The notes under the pieces: model-generated
Told to the model about the DNA's origin: nothing
Database searches by the model: none
The model's input: only the letters and a program-made list of their open reading frames with translations
In this document: positions 23,476 to 33,560 of the stretch, one piece after another
Position numbering within the stretch: position 1 is the first letter of the stretch
How the letters are laid out: each line of letters starts with the position of its first letter
Program-made: the position numbers and the translations under genes
From: an uncultured Helicobacter sp.
Lineage (GTDB): Bacteria > Campylobacterota > Campylobacteria > Campylobacterales > Helicobacteraceae
Length of the DNA: 64,000 bases
Direction: 5' to 3'
Assembly: GCA_949298825.1 (NCBI GenBank)
Contig: CASFYB010000002.1
Span: forward strand, 62,001 to 126,000

Positions 23476-25758
23476 ATGCAGAAGGTAAATTTTTATATCG
23501 ATGGGATGACTTGCTCTGCTTGTAGTGCTGGGATTGAAAGATCTTTGAGTAGAAAGATGGGGGTAAAAAAAATAGCAGTTAATCTAATATCTAAAACTGC
23601 AAGTATAGAGTTTGATTGTACAAAAATCTCACTTTCTGAAATTTTTGCTTTTATTGAGAGGCTCGGTTATAAGCCTAGTACAGAGGCGTTTGATCAGGCT
23701 AGAGATCAGGATATAGATAGGCAAGATATCAAATCTACAACAAGATTTTTTAGCTCTATTTCTTTATTTTTAAATAAATTAGATTCTAAGCTATCGGCTA
23801 AAACTAAAGTAATAGCCTCTCTTATTTTGAGCATGCTAGTTTTATATTTAGCCATGGTGCCTATGTTTTATCCAGGGTTGGTGCCAAATATTTTGTTAGA
23901 AGCTAAGTTGAATAGCATCTTACAGCTTATGATTACACTTTGTGTGATGCATCTTGGTAGAAATTTTTATATCAAGGGTTTTAGCACTCTTTTATCTGGC
24001 ATGCCAAATATGGATACACTGATAGCTTTGGGAAGTGGTGTGTCATTTGTCTACAGCCTTTATATGATGGGGGGTATTTTTGGGTTTTATGAGCTAGATT
24101 TTATGCCTCATTTGTATTTTGAGAGTGTGTGTGTGATCTTGGCTTTTGTGCTTTTAGGAAAGAGCCTGGAGAACTATGCTAAGGATACATCATTAAAGGA
24201 GCTAGATACCCTAGATGAGTTTTATCAAAAAAAGGCCTTGAAGCAGGATAGGGATGGGAGTTATTTTGAAATTGCCTTTAAGGATATTAAAGAAGATGAT
24301 GTTATCAAGGTATTAAGCGGGGGAATCATACCTGTAGATGGGATAGTGATAGAGGGTAAAAGTAGTATTGATGAATCTATGTTGACAGGTGAAAGTCTGC
24401 CTGTAGAGAAGATAGAGGGTTCACAGGTTTATGCAGGTAGCCTTAATGTGGATCAGGTATTGATTATCAAGGCTAGTAAATCTTGTGCTTTTAGTACGAT
24501 AGCACAGATTTTTGGTCTTACAAAAACAGCGCAAGATAGCAAAGCGCCTATAGCTAGGGTGGCTGATGTTGTGGCAGGGTATTTTGTGCCTATTGTGATT
24601 GCTTTTGCCTCTATAGCATTTGTTTATTGGTGGTGGGCTAGAGATTTTGCATTTGGTATGAATGTATTTGTAAGCATTTTAGTGGTTAGTTGCCCTTGTG
24701 CGCTTGGCTTAGCTGTGCCTATGGCTATTTTGATAGGTTCAATCAAGGGCCTTAAAAATGGGATTCTCTTTAAGAATGCCAAGGTGCTGGAGAATGCGCA
24801 TAAGGTAGATGTAATACTTTTTGATAAAACAGGGACGCTTACAAAAGGAAATCTTGAGGTAAATAGGATTTTAGATTTTGGAAAAATTGATAATACAAAG
24901 ATTTTAGAAGTAGCTAAAAGCCTAGAAGAGGGTAGTGAACATTTAATAGCTAAGGCGATTTTGAAATATGCTTCAGGGGTGAGAAGTTTCCAGGTAGATG
25001 GACTTGAAAATGTGGTAGGCTATGGAGTAAAGGGCAGGGTTGATGGCGTAGAGTATAGGCTTGGTAGATTGGACTTTTTTGAGAATCTAGATTCCAAAGC
25101 TTTGGAAATTTTAGATCAATATAAAGATAAGATGATAATCTTGCTAGCTAGGGTTGATAGAGATAAAGATGAGCTCTTAGCAGCATTTTTACTAGAAGAT
25201 AGGATCAAACCAGAATCTAGATATTCCATAGAGCTTTTAAGAAATATGGGAATAAAAACTATGATTTTAAGCGGGGATAGAGAGAGCGTGGTAGCAGGTG
25301 TGGCTAGGGATCTTGGTATGGATGATTATAGGGCAAATCTTAAACCCCAAGATAAATTAGAGCAGATTGTAAATCTTAAAAAAGAAGGTAAGCGTGTGAT
25401 GATGGTAGGTGATGGTCTAAATGATGCGCCTGCCCTAGCCCAAGCAGATATTGCATTGGCTATGGGTATGGGCAATGACCTTAGCAAAGAAAAGTCTGAT
25501 ATTATCGTGCTTAGCGATCATATACTTTCGGTTGTCAATGTGCTTAGACTTTCTAAGGGCGTGCTAAAAAATATTAAGGCCAATTTATTTTGGGCATTTT
25601 TTTATAATATAATTGCCATTAGTTTGGCTGCTGGTTTAGGTATAGGATTTGGGATAAACTTCAATCCTATGATCGCAGCTTTTGCTATGAGTTTAAGTAG
25701 TATATGTGTAGTGCTCTCTGCACAACGTTTGTATTTATTTAAATTTTTAAAGGAGTAG
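23476..25758 (+). CDS. copA: copper-exporting P-type ATPase CopA
   Basis: A 760-aa P1B-type ATPase that pumps Cu(I) out of the cytoplasm. It has an N-terminal metal-binding domain with CSAC (Cys13, Cys16), eight membrane segments, the ion-path CPC motif, the TGES actuator loop, the phosphorylation site DKTGTLTKG and the hinge GDGLNDAPAL. The partner chaperone CopP follows after 3 bases, as in H. pylori. Confidence 0.96.
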   Translation: MQKVNFYIDGMTCSACSAGIERSLSRKMGVKKIAVNLISKTASIEFDCTKISLSEIFAFIERLGYKPSTEAFDQARDQDIDRQDIKSTTRFFSSISLFLNKLDSKLSAKTKVIASLILSMLVLYLAMVPMFYPGLVPNILLEAKLNSILQLMITLCVMHLGRNFYIKGFSTLLSGMPNMDTLIALGSGVSFVYSLYMMGGIFGFYELDFMPHLYFESVCVILAFVLLGKSLENYAKDTSLKELDTLDEFYQKKALKQDRDGSYFEIAFKDIKEDDVIKVLSGGIIPVDGIVIEGKSSIDESMLTGESLPVEKIEGSQVYAGSLNVDQVLIIKASKSCAFSTIAQIFGLTKTAQDSKAPIARVADVVAGYFVPIVIAFASIAFVYWWWARDFAFGMNVFVSILVVSCPCALGLAVPMAILIGSIKGLKNGILFKNAKVLENAHKVDVILFDKTGTLTKGNLEVNRILDFGKIDNTKILEVAKSLEEGSEHLIAKAILKYASGVRSFQVDGLENVVGYGVKGRVDGVEYRLGRLDFFENLDSKALEILDQYKDKMIILLARVDRDKDELLAAFLLEDRIKPESRYSIELLRNMGIKTMILSGDRESVVAGVARDLGMDDYRANLKPQDKLEQIVNLKKEGKRVMMVGDGLNDAPALAQADIALAMGMGNDLSKEKSDIIVLSDHILSVVNVLRLSKGVLKNIKANLFWAFFYNIIAISLAAGLGIGFGINFNPMIAAFAMSLSSICVVLSAQRLYLFKFLKE

Positions 25759-25761
25759 AAA

Positions 25762-25962
25762 ATGAAAGTAGAATTAAAGGTTTTAGGGATGAATTGTGGT
25801 CATTGTGTTGATAAGATAGAAAAATTTGTCGGTGAGCTTGATGGGATAAAGTCCATTGATGTTGATTTAAAAACAAAGGTTGTAAGCATAGAGGCTGAAG
25901 AATCTGTAAGTATAGATTCAATTAAGGAAGCAATTTTAGATAGTGGATTTGAAGTAGAATAA
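25762..25962 (+). CDS. copP: copper chaperone CopP
   Basis: A 66-aa heavy-metal-associated domain with the metal site MNCGHC near residues 10-15 and a beta-alpha-beta-beta-alpha-beta layout. It binds Cu(I) in the cytoplasm and passes it to CopA. The last base of its stop is the first base of the msbA ATG (TAATG). Confidence 0.95.
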   Translation: MKVELKVLGMNCGHCVDKIEKFVGELDGIKSIDVDLKTKVVSIEAEESVSIDSIKEAILDSGFEVE

Positions 25963-27620
25963 TGAAGCTTTTTTTTAAGCGTTTTTTCCCCTATATTAAA
26001 GACTATAAATTCTTTTTTATTATTGCCATCTTAGCTACAATGCTAACTGGGGCATGCACAGCATGGGGTACTTATCTGGTCAAGCCAGTGCTTGATGATA
26101 TCTTTATGAAAAAAGATATGCAGATGCTCTATATTGTACCTGCACTTTTGATCCTATCTTTTTTGGGTAAGGGTATAGGTATATTAGTGCAGACTTATTT
26201 TATCAATTATATTGGTCTTGATATTATCAAGCGTTTACGCAATCAAATGTTAGAAAAGATCCTCTCTATGGAGATGGCCTTTTTTAATCAAATGCGTAAT
26301 GGTGAGCTTATAGCGCGCACGACAAATGATATTGGACTTGTTAAGGCTAGTGTTTCTAACTATTTGGCTCAAGCAGCACAAGAATTTTTTACTATTATAG
26401 GCCTCATCTGTGTGGTTATTTACCAAAGTCCAAAGCTTGCTATAATCGGGCTTGTCATTATGCCTTTGGCTATTTATCCTTTGAGTTTGATCATTAAAAG
26501 GATAAAAAAAGTCGTCCGCAAAAATCAGGAAAAGAATTCAGATATTACAGCTAAGCTATCAGAGATTTTTAATAATATTGAGATTATCAAGGCTAGTAAT
26601 GGTGAGGCTATAGAATCTCATGATTTTCAAAAGCACAATCAGCAGTTTTTTAAACTAGGTTTAAAAAATGCCCTTCTAGCACAGCTAAACTCTCCTGTTA
26701 TGGAGTTTTTAGGTGCATTGGCTATTGGTCTTGTGATCTTTATAGGTGGAAGTGAGGTTGTCGCGGGGCATTTAAGTGCTGGAGCATTTTTCTCATTTAT
26801 GACAGCGCTTTTTATGCTATATACACCTATCAAGCGTCTTGTGGGTATGGTTTCTTCTTTCCAGGAAGCATTGGTTGCCAGTGATAGGATCTTTGAAATT
26901 TTAGATAGAAAACCATCAATCATAGATGGAGATAAAAAGCTGAAAGAGAAGATTGAACATTTAAGTATTCAGCAAGTTGGCTTGAGCTATGATGGCACAA
27001 GGGCACTAAAGGATGTAAATATTGAGCTATCTTGCAATGATATCGCTGCTTTTGTGGGCAAGTCTGGGAGTGGGAAGAGTAGTTTAGTAAATTTGATTAT
27101 GCGTCTTTATGACCCTAGTGATGGCAAAATTTGTATCAATGGTAAAGATATACGCAAATTTACCCAACATAGTGTTAGGGAAAAGGTGGCTATTGTCACC
27201 CAAAGAATCTTTATTTTTAATGATAGTGTAATGGCTAATGTAGCTTATGGAAATAAGCTGGATGAGGATAGGGTGCTCTGGGCACTTAAGCAGGCTGATG
27301 CACTTGATTTTGTAAGTGCGCTTAAGGATGGTGTGCATACTATTTTAGATGAATTTGGGACCAATCTTAGTGGTGGACAAAGACAGAGAATAGCCATTGC
27401 TAGGGCTATTTATAAGAATCCAGAAATCCTCATTTTAGATGAGGCTACAAGTGCGCTAGATATGCATACAGAAGAAGCTATTAAGGATACGATTGCAAAG
27501 ATTGCAAAAGATAAGATTGTGATTTTAGTCGCTCATCGCCCAAGTACGATTGCCTTAGCCAATAAGATCTATCATTTTAACAAAGGTGAGGTTAAATTAG
27601 AAGAGGTTGCAAAAAGGTAG
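25962..27620 (+). CDS. msbA: MsbA-type lipid A/lipid flippase ABC transporter
   Basis: A 552-aa half-transporter with six membrane segments followed by an ABC ATPase (Walker A GKSGSGKSS near 367, signature LSGGQRQR, Walker [12 protein letters not shown]). It resembles MsbA, which flips lipid A-core across the inner membrane. An alternative is another lipid or peptide exporter. It overlaps copP by one base, which is a positional rather than a functional link. Confidence 0.8.
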   Translation: MKLFFKRFFPYIKDYKFFFIIAILATMLTGACTAWGTYLVKPVLDDIFMKKDMQMLYIVPALLILSFLGKGIGILVQTYFINYIGLDIIKRLRNQMLEKILSMEMAFFNQMRNGELIARTTNDIGLVKASVSNYLAQAAQEFFTIIGLICVVIYQSPKLAIIGLVIMPLAIYPLSLIIKRIKKVVRKNQEKNSDITAKLSEIFNNIEIIKASNGEAIESHDFQKHNQQFFKLGLKNALLAQLNSPVMEFLGALAIGLVIFIGGSEVVAGHLSAGAFFSFMTALFMLYTPIKRLVGMVSSFQEALVASDRIFEILDRKPSIIDGDKKLKEKIEHLSIQQVGLSYDGTRALKDVNIELSCNDIAAFVGKSGSGKSSLVNLIMRLYDPSDGKICINGKDIRKFTQHSVREKVAIVTQRIFIFNDSVMANVAYGNKLDEDRVLWALKQADALDFVSALKDGVHTILDEFGTNLSGGQRQRIAIARAIYKNPEILILDEATSALDMHTEEAIKDTIAKIAKDKIVILVAHRPSTIALANKIYHFNKGEVKLEEVAKR

Positions 27621-27622
27621 AA

Positions 27623-27699
<77 letters not shown>

Positions 27700-27728
27700 A
27701 TATATAAAATAAGGGAATATAGTTGAAG

Positions 27729-27803
27729 TGGCTGGGGTAAAAGGATTCGAACCTCTGAATGGCTGGACCAAAACCAGCTGCCTTACCGCTTGGCGATACC
27801 CCA
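27729..27803 (-). tRNA. tRNA-Gln (TTG)
   Basis: 75 bases with encoded CCA. The anticodon loop reads TTTTGGT, anticodon TTG. The first pair is U1-A72, as typical for tRNA-Gln. It lies 29 bases before tRNA-fMet on the same strand. Confidence 0.94.
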
Positions 27804-27822
27804 ATATTCAAAATAAAACTGA

Positions 27823-27851
27823 ATTATATTATTTTTTATAGGACTTGTCAA
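27823..27851 (-). promoter_or_regulatory. promoter of tRNA-Gln/tRNA-fMet
   Basis: Minus-strand TTGACA (27851-27846), 17 bases, then TATAAT (27828-27823), 20 bases before tRNA-Gln. A full consensus -35 is unusual in Campylobacterota, where most promoters lack one, and fits a strong stable-RNA promoter. Confidence 0.7.
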
Positions 27852-27874
27852 TAGGATAAATTGTGGGCTATAAT
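27845..27874 (+). promoter_or_regulatory. promoter of ribB
   Basis: TTGTCA (27845-27850), 18 bases, then TATAAT (27869-27874), 25 bases before the ribB ATG. Its -35 box covers almost the same bases as the -35 box of the divergent tRNA promoter. Confidence 0.6.
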
Positions 27875-27898
27875 TTGGCAATCAATAAAGGATAAATA

Positions 27899-28945
27899 AT
27901 GAATATTAGTTTGAAGGAAAGTTTGAAACGTGTAAAAGAGGCTATAGCAGCTTATAGAAATGGCGAAATGCTTATTGTGATGGATGATGAGGATAGGGAA
28001 AATGAAGGAGATCTAGTCTTAGCTGGAATCTTTTCTACACCAGAGAAGATTAATTTTATGGCTAAGTATGCAAGAGGATTGATTTGTGTATGTATTACCC
28101 CTGATTTGGCAAATAAGCTAGATCTTCCCCCTATGGTGGCTAGAAATGATTCTAACCATGAGACGGCATTTACAGTAAGTATAGATGCACGTGAAGCTAA
28201 AACTGGTATTTCGGCATTTGAAAGAGATATGACAATTAATTTATTATGCGATGATAATGCTAGAAGCGATGACTTTGTGCGCCCAGGCCATATCTTTCCT
28301 TTGGTGGCTAAAGATGGAGGGGTATTAGTGCGTACTGGTCATACAGAGGCTGGGATTGATTTATGCAGGCTTGCTGGATTAAAGCCAGTGAGTGTTATTT
28401 GTGAGATTATGAAAGATGATGGGACGATGGCTGGGCATGGAGATAAGTTTTTGCTTGATTTTGCCAAAGAACATCAGATTAAAATACTTTATATCTCTGA
28501 TCTTATTGCCTACAGGATGCAAAATGAAAATTTGCTCAAGATGATGGAAAGTGGGCCAGTAGAGTTTCTATCTCATCGCGTGAAACGTTATGATTTTTGC
28601 GATCATTTAGGTAGGGTGCATTCTGCTTTGGAGTTTATGGAGGATAGAAAGAAGAATCCTTTAGTGAGATTTGAGATCATACATAGTGATTTTGAGCGGC
28701 TAAGTGATTATGCTAGTTATTTATATTTATTGCGTTGTGTTGAGAAGCTGGCTAAAGATGGAGGTGTGCTAATCTTTTTGCAAGATAGCGGGGTGAAGGA
28801 TGGAGTGGTTAAGAACTTTGGTATTGGTGCACAAGTGTTAAAAAGTTTGCATATTAATGAGTTTTATCTTATAACTTCTTCTAAGCGAGAGTTTAGCGCA
28901 TTGGGTGGTTTTGATTTAAAGATTATTGATTATATCAATATCTAA
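27899..28945 (+). CDS. ribB: 3,4-dihydroxy-2-butanone 4-phosphate synthase with degenerate GCHII domain
   Basis: A 348-aa RibBA-like protein. Residues 1-205 are a complete dihydroxybutanone phosphate synthase of riboflavin synthesis (DDEDRENEGDL, RPGHIFPL, RTGHTEAGIDL). Residues 206-348 have the length and place of GTP cyclohydrolase II, but the zinc-binding cysteines and GTP motifs are missing, so that half should be inactive. H. pylori has the same arrangement, as I recall, with a separate ribA. A GTP cyclohydrolase II gene is expected elsewhere. No FMN riboswitch is seen upstream. Confidence 0.88.
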   Translation: MNISLKESLKRVKEAIAAYRNGEMLIVMDDEDRENEGDLVLAGIFSTPEKINFMAKYARGLICVCITPDLANKLDLPPMVARNDSNHETAFTVSIDAREAKTGISAFERDMTINLLCDDNARSDDFVRPGHIFPLVAKDGGVLVRTGHTEAGIDLCRLAGLKPVSVICEIMKDDGTMAGHGDKFLLDFAKEHQIKILYISDLIAYRMQNENLLKMMESGPVEFLSHRVKRYDFCDHLGRVHSALEFMEDRKKNPLVRFEIIHSDFERLSDYASYLYLLRCVEKLAKDGGVLIFLQDSGVKDGVVKNFGIGAQVLKSLHINEFYLITSSKREFSALGGFDLKIIDYINI

Positions 28946-29119
28946 ATTTCTTACTAGCTTGCAATGCTCATTAATAAAGCTAGAATCTAGCATAATGGGG
29001 TCAATCTGATAGCCTATTTCTTTTAGGTCTGTGGCTTGGTTGATGCGATCAAGTAGCTTTTTGGGTATGTGCTTTTTTGTAAGTGTTAGGGGTGTTTTTT
29101 GATAAAAGGTAGTAAAAGC

Positions 29120-30187
29120 TTATGCATCAGATGCTCCCATAAGTTCGCTTTGATGATGCGCAATTAGCGGCGAGATGATTGCATCAAGATTGCCAGAGAG
29201 CATAATTTCTTCAAGACTATATAGCGTGAGGTTTATCCTGTGGTCAGTTAAGCGATTTTGAGGGTAGTTGTAAGTGCGGATTCTCTCACTCCTATCTCCG
29301 CTACCTACTTGAGTTTTACGTGCTTGAGCATTTTGGCTTTGTTGCTCCTCAATCTGGGCTTCATAGATTCTAGATCGTAGGATTTTCATAGCCTTATCTT
29401 TGTTTTTATGCTGGGATTTTTCATCCTGGATGGATACGCTAATGCCTGTTGGGATGTGAGTGATTCTTACTGCAGAATCTGTGGTATTGACACATTGCCC
29501 TCCATGTCCACCAGCACGAAAAACCTCTATCCTAAGATCGTTTGGATTAATGTTGACTTCTATTTCATCTACTTCTGGCATTAAGGCTACAGTGATTGCA
29601 GAAGTATGGATCCTGCCTTGAGATTCTGTCTCTGGGACTCGTTGTACGCGATGGGTGCCACCTTCAAACTTCAGTTTAGAATACGCTCCATTTCCTTGTA
29701 TAAGCGCGATGATTTCCTTATATCCGCCTACATTATTCTCGCTGGAGCTGATGATTTCTACCTTCCACTTTTGCATATCTGCATAGCGACAATAAGCGCG
29801 GAATAAATCCCCCACAAAAATCCCGGCTTCATCTCCACCTGTACCAGCGCGAAGCTCTAGATAGATATTTTTATTATCATTGGGGTCTTTTGGGATAAGC
29901 AGGGTTTGGATGATTGATTCTAGCTCTTGTTTTTTTACTTCTAGTTCTTTGATCTCCTCTTTTGCCAGTTCCCCAAGTTCTTTATCTTCAAGAAGAGCTT
30001 TATTTTCTTGGATAGATTCTAGAGTTTGTAGATAGATCTTTGCATTGTTTACGATCTCAGATATATCGCTTTGCTCTTTGCTAAGTGAAGTAAGCTGCTT
30101 GATATCAGAGATAATCTCTGGATCCGCCAAGAGGGCGGAAATCTCATCATAACGTTTGATAATAGGGATAAGCTTTGATTCAAGCAT
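29120..30187 (-). CDS. prfA: peptide chain release factor 1
   Basis: A 355-aa factor that ends translation at UAA and UAG. The catalytic GGQ lies in [16 protein letters not shown] near 226-232, and the codon-reading P-x-T motif reads PET. It follows rpsT closely, as in H. pylori. Between prfA and ribB are 174 bases in which the prfA frame stays open after its stop (see findings). Confidence 0.96.
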   Translation of the reverse strand: MLESKLIPIIKRYDEISALLADPEIISDIKQLTSLSKEQSDISEIVNNAKIYLQTLESIQENKALLEDKELGELAKEEIKELEVKKQELESIIQTLLIPKDPNDNKNIYLELRAGTGGDEAGIFVGDLFRAYCRYADMQKWKVEIISSSENNVGGYKEIIALIQGNGAYSKLKFEGGTHRVQRVPETESQGRIHTSAITVALMPEVDEIEVNINPNDLRIEVFRAGGHGGQCVNTTDSAVRITHIPTGISVSIQDEKSQHKNKDKAMKILRSRIYEAQIEEQQSQNAQARKTQVGSGDRSERIRTYNYPQNRLTDHRINLTLYSLEEIMLSGNLDAIISPLIAHHQSELMGASDA

Positions 30188-30200
30188 AAGTTAGGGAAGT

Positions 30201-30473
30201 TTAGGCAGAAATGGCAATTTTCTTTACAGCAGCATTAAGACGACTTACGCGGCGTGCAGCGGTATTTTTTTTGATGATACCTTTGCTGACAAATTTATGA
30301 AGTTCTTTATTAGCAATTTTTAGAGCTTCTTGTGCTTTAGGAACATCATTTGCAGCAACACTTTCACGTACAGCTTTAATGATATTTTTGATTCTAGTGC
30401 GGTAATAGCGATTTCGCTCAGTTCTTTTAATGGTTTGGCGGATTCTTTTCTCTGCGGATTTATGATTTGCCAT
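30201..30473 (-). CDS. rpsT: 30S ribosomal protein S20
   Basis: A 90-aa basic protein that binds 16S rRNA. It begins with [21 protein letters not shown], typical S20, and the C-terminal [12 protein letters not shown] is conserved. It is divergent from glmM across 116 bases and is followed by prfA after 13 bases. Confidence 0.96.
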   Translation of the reverse strand: MANHKSAEKRIRQTIKRTERNRYYRTRIKNIIKAVRESVAANDVPKAQEALKIANKELHKFVSKGIIKKNTAARRVSRLNAAVKKIAISA

Positions 30474-30589
30474 AGCTTAATTCCTTTTAATTTTAATCAA
30501 ATTTAAAGGGCGATTATGCCATAATTTCGCTTAAATTGTGTTTAATTTATTTAGCATGGCACCCTGTCATGTTGGTTTAAGGAGAAAAA

Positions 30590-31933
30590 ATGAATAAAAG
30601 AGTGTTTGGTACTGATGGTGTAAGGGGGATGGCAGGTGAGGATATTACACCATTTTTAGCCCTTAGACTTGGTATTGCTGCTGGATTGTATTTTAAAAAA
30701 TCCAGCATTACTAATAAGATTTTAGTAGGAAAAGATACAAGAAAGAGTGGCTATATGATTGAAAATGCGCTTGTATCAGCTCTGACTTCTATAGGCTATG
30801 ATGTGATTCAAATCGGTCCTATGCCTACTCCTGCGATCGCATTTTTGACAGAAGATATGCGTTGTGATGGAGGGATTATGATTAGTGCTAGTCATAATCC
30901 ATTTGAAGATAATGGAATCAAATTTTTTGATCGTTTTGGCTTTAAGCTTGATGTGGATGCTGAAAGAGAGATTGAGGCGATTTTGAGTGATGAAGGTTTG
31001 ATTCATAATAGTTTTAAAACTCATACAGAGATTGGGAGTTCAAAACGTATTGATGATGTGATTGGACGTTATATTGTCCAGATTAAAAACTCTTTTCCTA
31101 AGAATTTTACAATGCAAGGCATACGAGTTGTGCTAGATTGTGCAAATGGTGCAGTATATAAGGCTGCGCCTACTATTTTTAGTGAGCTTGGCGCAGATGT
31201 TATGGTAATTAATAACAAACCAAATGGCTATAACATCAATGAGCAGTGTGGGGCGATTTATCCACAAAATCTTAGCGAAGAAGTGAAGCGTTACCGTGCA
31301 GATATAGGCTTTGGCTTTGATGGGGATGCAGATAGGCTTGTGGTTGTAGATGATAAGGGGGATATTGTACATGGGGATAAGCTTATTGGAGCGCTGGCAG
31401 TTTATTTGCAAGATACGCAGAGATTATCACAGCCAAAAATTGTCGCTACCTTAATGAGTAATCTTGCTTTAGAGGAGTATTTAAAAACAAAGGGCATTGA
31501 GCTTTTAAGATGTGATGTGGGGGATAAATATGTAAGTGATTTAATGAAAAAAGAGAATCTTAATTTTGGAGGGGAGCAAAGCGGGCATATTATTTTTAGT
31601 GATTTTGCTAAAACTGGCGATGGTTTAGTTAGTGCATTGCAGGTTATGGGGCTTTTAAAATCTAGCAATATGAAAAGCTCAAAAGTGCTAAATCCTTTCT
31701 CTTTACATCCTCAAAAGCTTCTAAATATCAATGTCTCTCAAAAAATACCATTAGATTCTATTGATGGCTATGCAAAGTGGCTAGAGGATATACAAAAATG
31801 TGGCATGAGGCATTTGGTGCGCTATTCTGGTACAGAAAATAAATTGAGAATCTTGCTTGAGGGGAAAGACTCTAAGATGTTAGATTCTATTTTGGAAGAT
31901 TTTAGCGCATTTTTAAAATCTCATTTGCTTTAA
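30590..31933 (+). CDS. glmM: phosphoglucosamine mutase GlmM
   Basis: A 447-aa enzyme that converts glucosamine-6-phosphate to glucosamine-1-phosphate for peptidoglycan and LPS. The active serine lies in [17 protein letters not shown] near 100, the metal loop is GFDGDADR, and the phosphate loop is [10 protein letters not shown]. In H. pylori this gene was first named ureC. An AAGGAGA ribosome site precedes the ATG. Confidence 0.96.
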   Translation: MNKRVFGTDGVRGMAGEDITPFLALRLGIAAGLYFKKSSITNKILVGKDTRKSGYMIENALVSALTSIGYDVIQIGPMPTPAIAFLTEDMRCDGGIMISASHNPFEDNGIKFFDRFGFKLDVDAEREIEAILSDEGLIHNSFKTHTEIGSSKRIDDVIGRYIVQIKNSFPKNFTMQGIRVVLDCANGAVYKAAPTIFSELGADVMVINNKPNGYNINEQCGAIYPQNLSEEVKRYRADIGFGFDGDADRLVVVDDKGDIVHGDKLIGALAVYLQDTQRLSQPKIVATLMSNLALEEYLKTKGIELLRCDVGDKYVSDLMKKENLNFGGEQSGHIIFSDFAKTGDGLVSALQVMGLLKSSNMKSSKVLNPFSLHPQKLLNINVSQKIPLDSIDGYAKWLEDIQKCGMRHLVRYSGTENKLRILLEGKDSKMLDSILEDFSAFLKSHLL

Positions 31934-31947
31934 AGGATAGAGGGGTA

Positions 31948-32433
31948 ATGAAAAGAAAAATAGTTATTTTTTGTCTTTCTTTTTTTGTGATTTTTATTCT
32001 TGATCGGGTGATTAAGATGCTTATTTTAAAGCAGTGTGGATGGAATACCTGCTTAATATGGCAAAGTGATATTTTGTCTTTAGTGTTGGTGTTTAATAGG
32101 GGGGTGGCCTTTTCTTTGCTGAGCTTTTTAGGAGAAGGGCTAAAATATTTGCAAGTATTGTTGCTTATGGGCGTGGTTTATTGGCTTTTTAAATACGGAC
32201 GAGAGCTTTTTATAAGGCATGCTATGGCTTTTGGCTTTATTATTGCTGGCGGCATGAGTAATATATTGGATCGTTTTGTATATGGCGGTGTGGTAGATTA
32301 TGTTTATTGGCATTTTTATTTTGAATTTGCTGTGTTTAATTTTGCTGATGTTATGATTGATGTAGGGGTAGGATTGGTGATTTTGGCTATGCTTTATGAT
32401 AGGCGTAAGGCTAGCTCATCGCTCAAAAAATAA
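31948..32433 (+). CDS. lspA: lipoprotein signal peptidase LspA
   Basis: A 161-aa inner-membrane aspartic protease that removes lipoprotein signal peptides. It has four membrane segments. The catalytic Asp pair is seen in NILDRFVYGGVVDY and NFADVMID. It follows glmM by 14 bases. In H. pylori ureA lies next to it; here hemW lies there and the 3' ends overlap by 40 bases. Confidence 0.94.
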   Translation: MKRKIVIFCLSFFVIFILDRVIKMLILKQCGWNTCLIWQSDILSLVLVFNRGVAFSLLSFLGEGLKYLQVLLLMGVVYWLFKYGRELFIRHAMAFGFIIAGGMSNILDRFVYGGVVDYVYWHFYFEFAVFNFADVMIDVGVGLVILAMLYDRRKASSSLKK

Positions 32434-33488
32434 TCTAATGCATAGATGCGGTTATTTTTTATTTCAATAAGATTGTGAGATTTTAGTATTTCTAGATTCT
32501 CTAAAGCTTTGGAATCAAGTAGTGAGATATCTACGCCTACTTCAGATCTAAGCCCTAAAAACAAGCTCTCTAGAAGGATATCTTGAGTGCTTAGGTATTC
32601 AATAGAACGTTTATTTGGATGGGTGATATAATCATTGAGGTTTTTTGTAGCCTGAAGGCGGATGGCTGGTGAGTGATCTGTATTATAGCTGCTATTTTTA
32701 AGAGCTTTATTAGAGAGTTTCCCTACAGCTCCAGCCCCACACCCTATGTAGTCCATCCCTTGCCAATAGGCTAGATTATGTGCACATTTTTTCCCATTTT
32801 TTGGGATAAAGTTTGATACCTCATAGGCATAAAAACCAGAGTGGTTTAAAGCCTCAATGAGGACTTTGTGTTGAGGGGTGGTGCTCTCTTTTTCTCCTCG
32901 CTTTTTAAGTCTGGAATCATCTTCAATGCTAAGGCTATAGGCAGAGAGATGGCTGATGGGTAGTTGTGTGGCTAGCATGATCTCTTCTTTGATACGTTTT
33001 GGATCATCAAGGGGTGTGTCATAAATTAGATCAATACTAAGGTTGAAGATATTTGCCTTTTGGGCGCATTCTAATGCGTAATAAATATCTTTTTGGCCAT
33101 GCTCTCTCTCTAGATAGGCAAGTTTATCTGTAAAAAAGCTTTGTACTCCAAGGCTAAGGCGGTTTATACCAAGATCGTGCATTTGTTGGCACCATTGTTG
33201 TGTGATGAGATTTGGGTTTGCTTCAGTAGTGATCTCACAGTCTTTTGTTAGAGTAAAGTTTTGTCTAATGGCTGCAAAGATCTTTTCATAGAAGTGAGTT
33301 TCTAACATATTTGGCGTGCCTCCACCAAAAAAAATCGAGCTAAGAGGCTCTTTGCAAGCATTTTTTGAGATGTCTAAAATTAGCGCATTAACATAGTCAT
33401 CATAAAGTTCCTCGCTATTTGTAAAGGAATTAAAAGTGCAATAACCACAACGTGAGGAACAAAAAGGAATATGAATATAAAGAGTCAT
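32394..33488 (-). CDS. hemW: radical SAM haem chaperone HemW
   Basis: A 364-aa radical SAM protein with CSSRCGYCTF near residue 10. The three cysteines hold the 4Fe-4S cluster, and Phe at the fourth place points to HemW rather than HemN, which has a fourth Cys. HemW carries haem; older annotations call it oxygen-independent coproporphyrinogen oxidase. The next gene is a cytochrome c on the other strand, as in H. pylori. Confidence 0.88.
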   Translation of the reverse strand: MTLYIHIPFCSSRCGYCTFNSFTNSEELYDDYVNALILDISKNACKEPLSSIFFGGGTPNMLETHFYEKIFAAIRQNFTLTKDCEITTEANPNLITQQWCQQMHDLGINRLSLGVQSFFTDKLAYLEREHGQKDIYYALECAQKANIFNLSIDLIYDTPLDDPKRIKEEIMLATQLPISHLSAYSLSIEDDSRLKKRGEKESTTPQHKVLIEALNHSGFYAYEVSNFIPKNGKKCAHNLAYWQGMDYIGCGAGAVGKLSNKALKNSSYNTDHSPAIRLQATKNLNDYITHPNKRSIEYLSTQDILLESLFLGLRSEVGVDISLLDSKALENLEILKSHNLIEIKNNRIYALDYFLSDELALRLS

Positions 33489-33560
33489 TGTAATTGTGAA
33501 CTTTTGTTAATAATTTTTATAGCATAATTATAACTTAAATTTATATAGAAAGGATGAACT

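Noticed and set aside
25962-27620. Copper-specific ABC exporter because of its place after copP
   Set aside because: No metal-binding motifs are seen. The membrane domain and ATPase resemble lipid exporters, and the one-base overlap alone does not prove a shared role.
32434-33488. Urease genes next to lspA, as in H. pylori
   Set aside because: The region holds hemW only; no ureA or ureB sequence is present.
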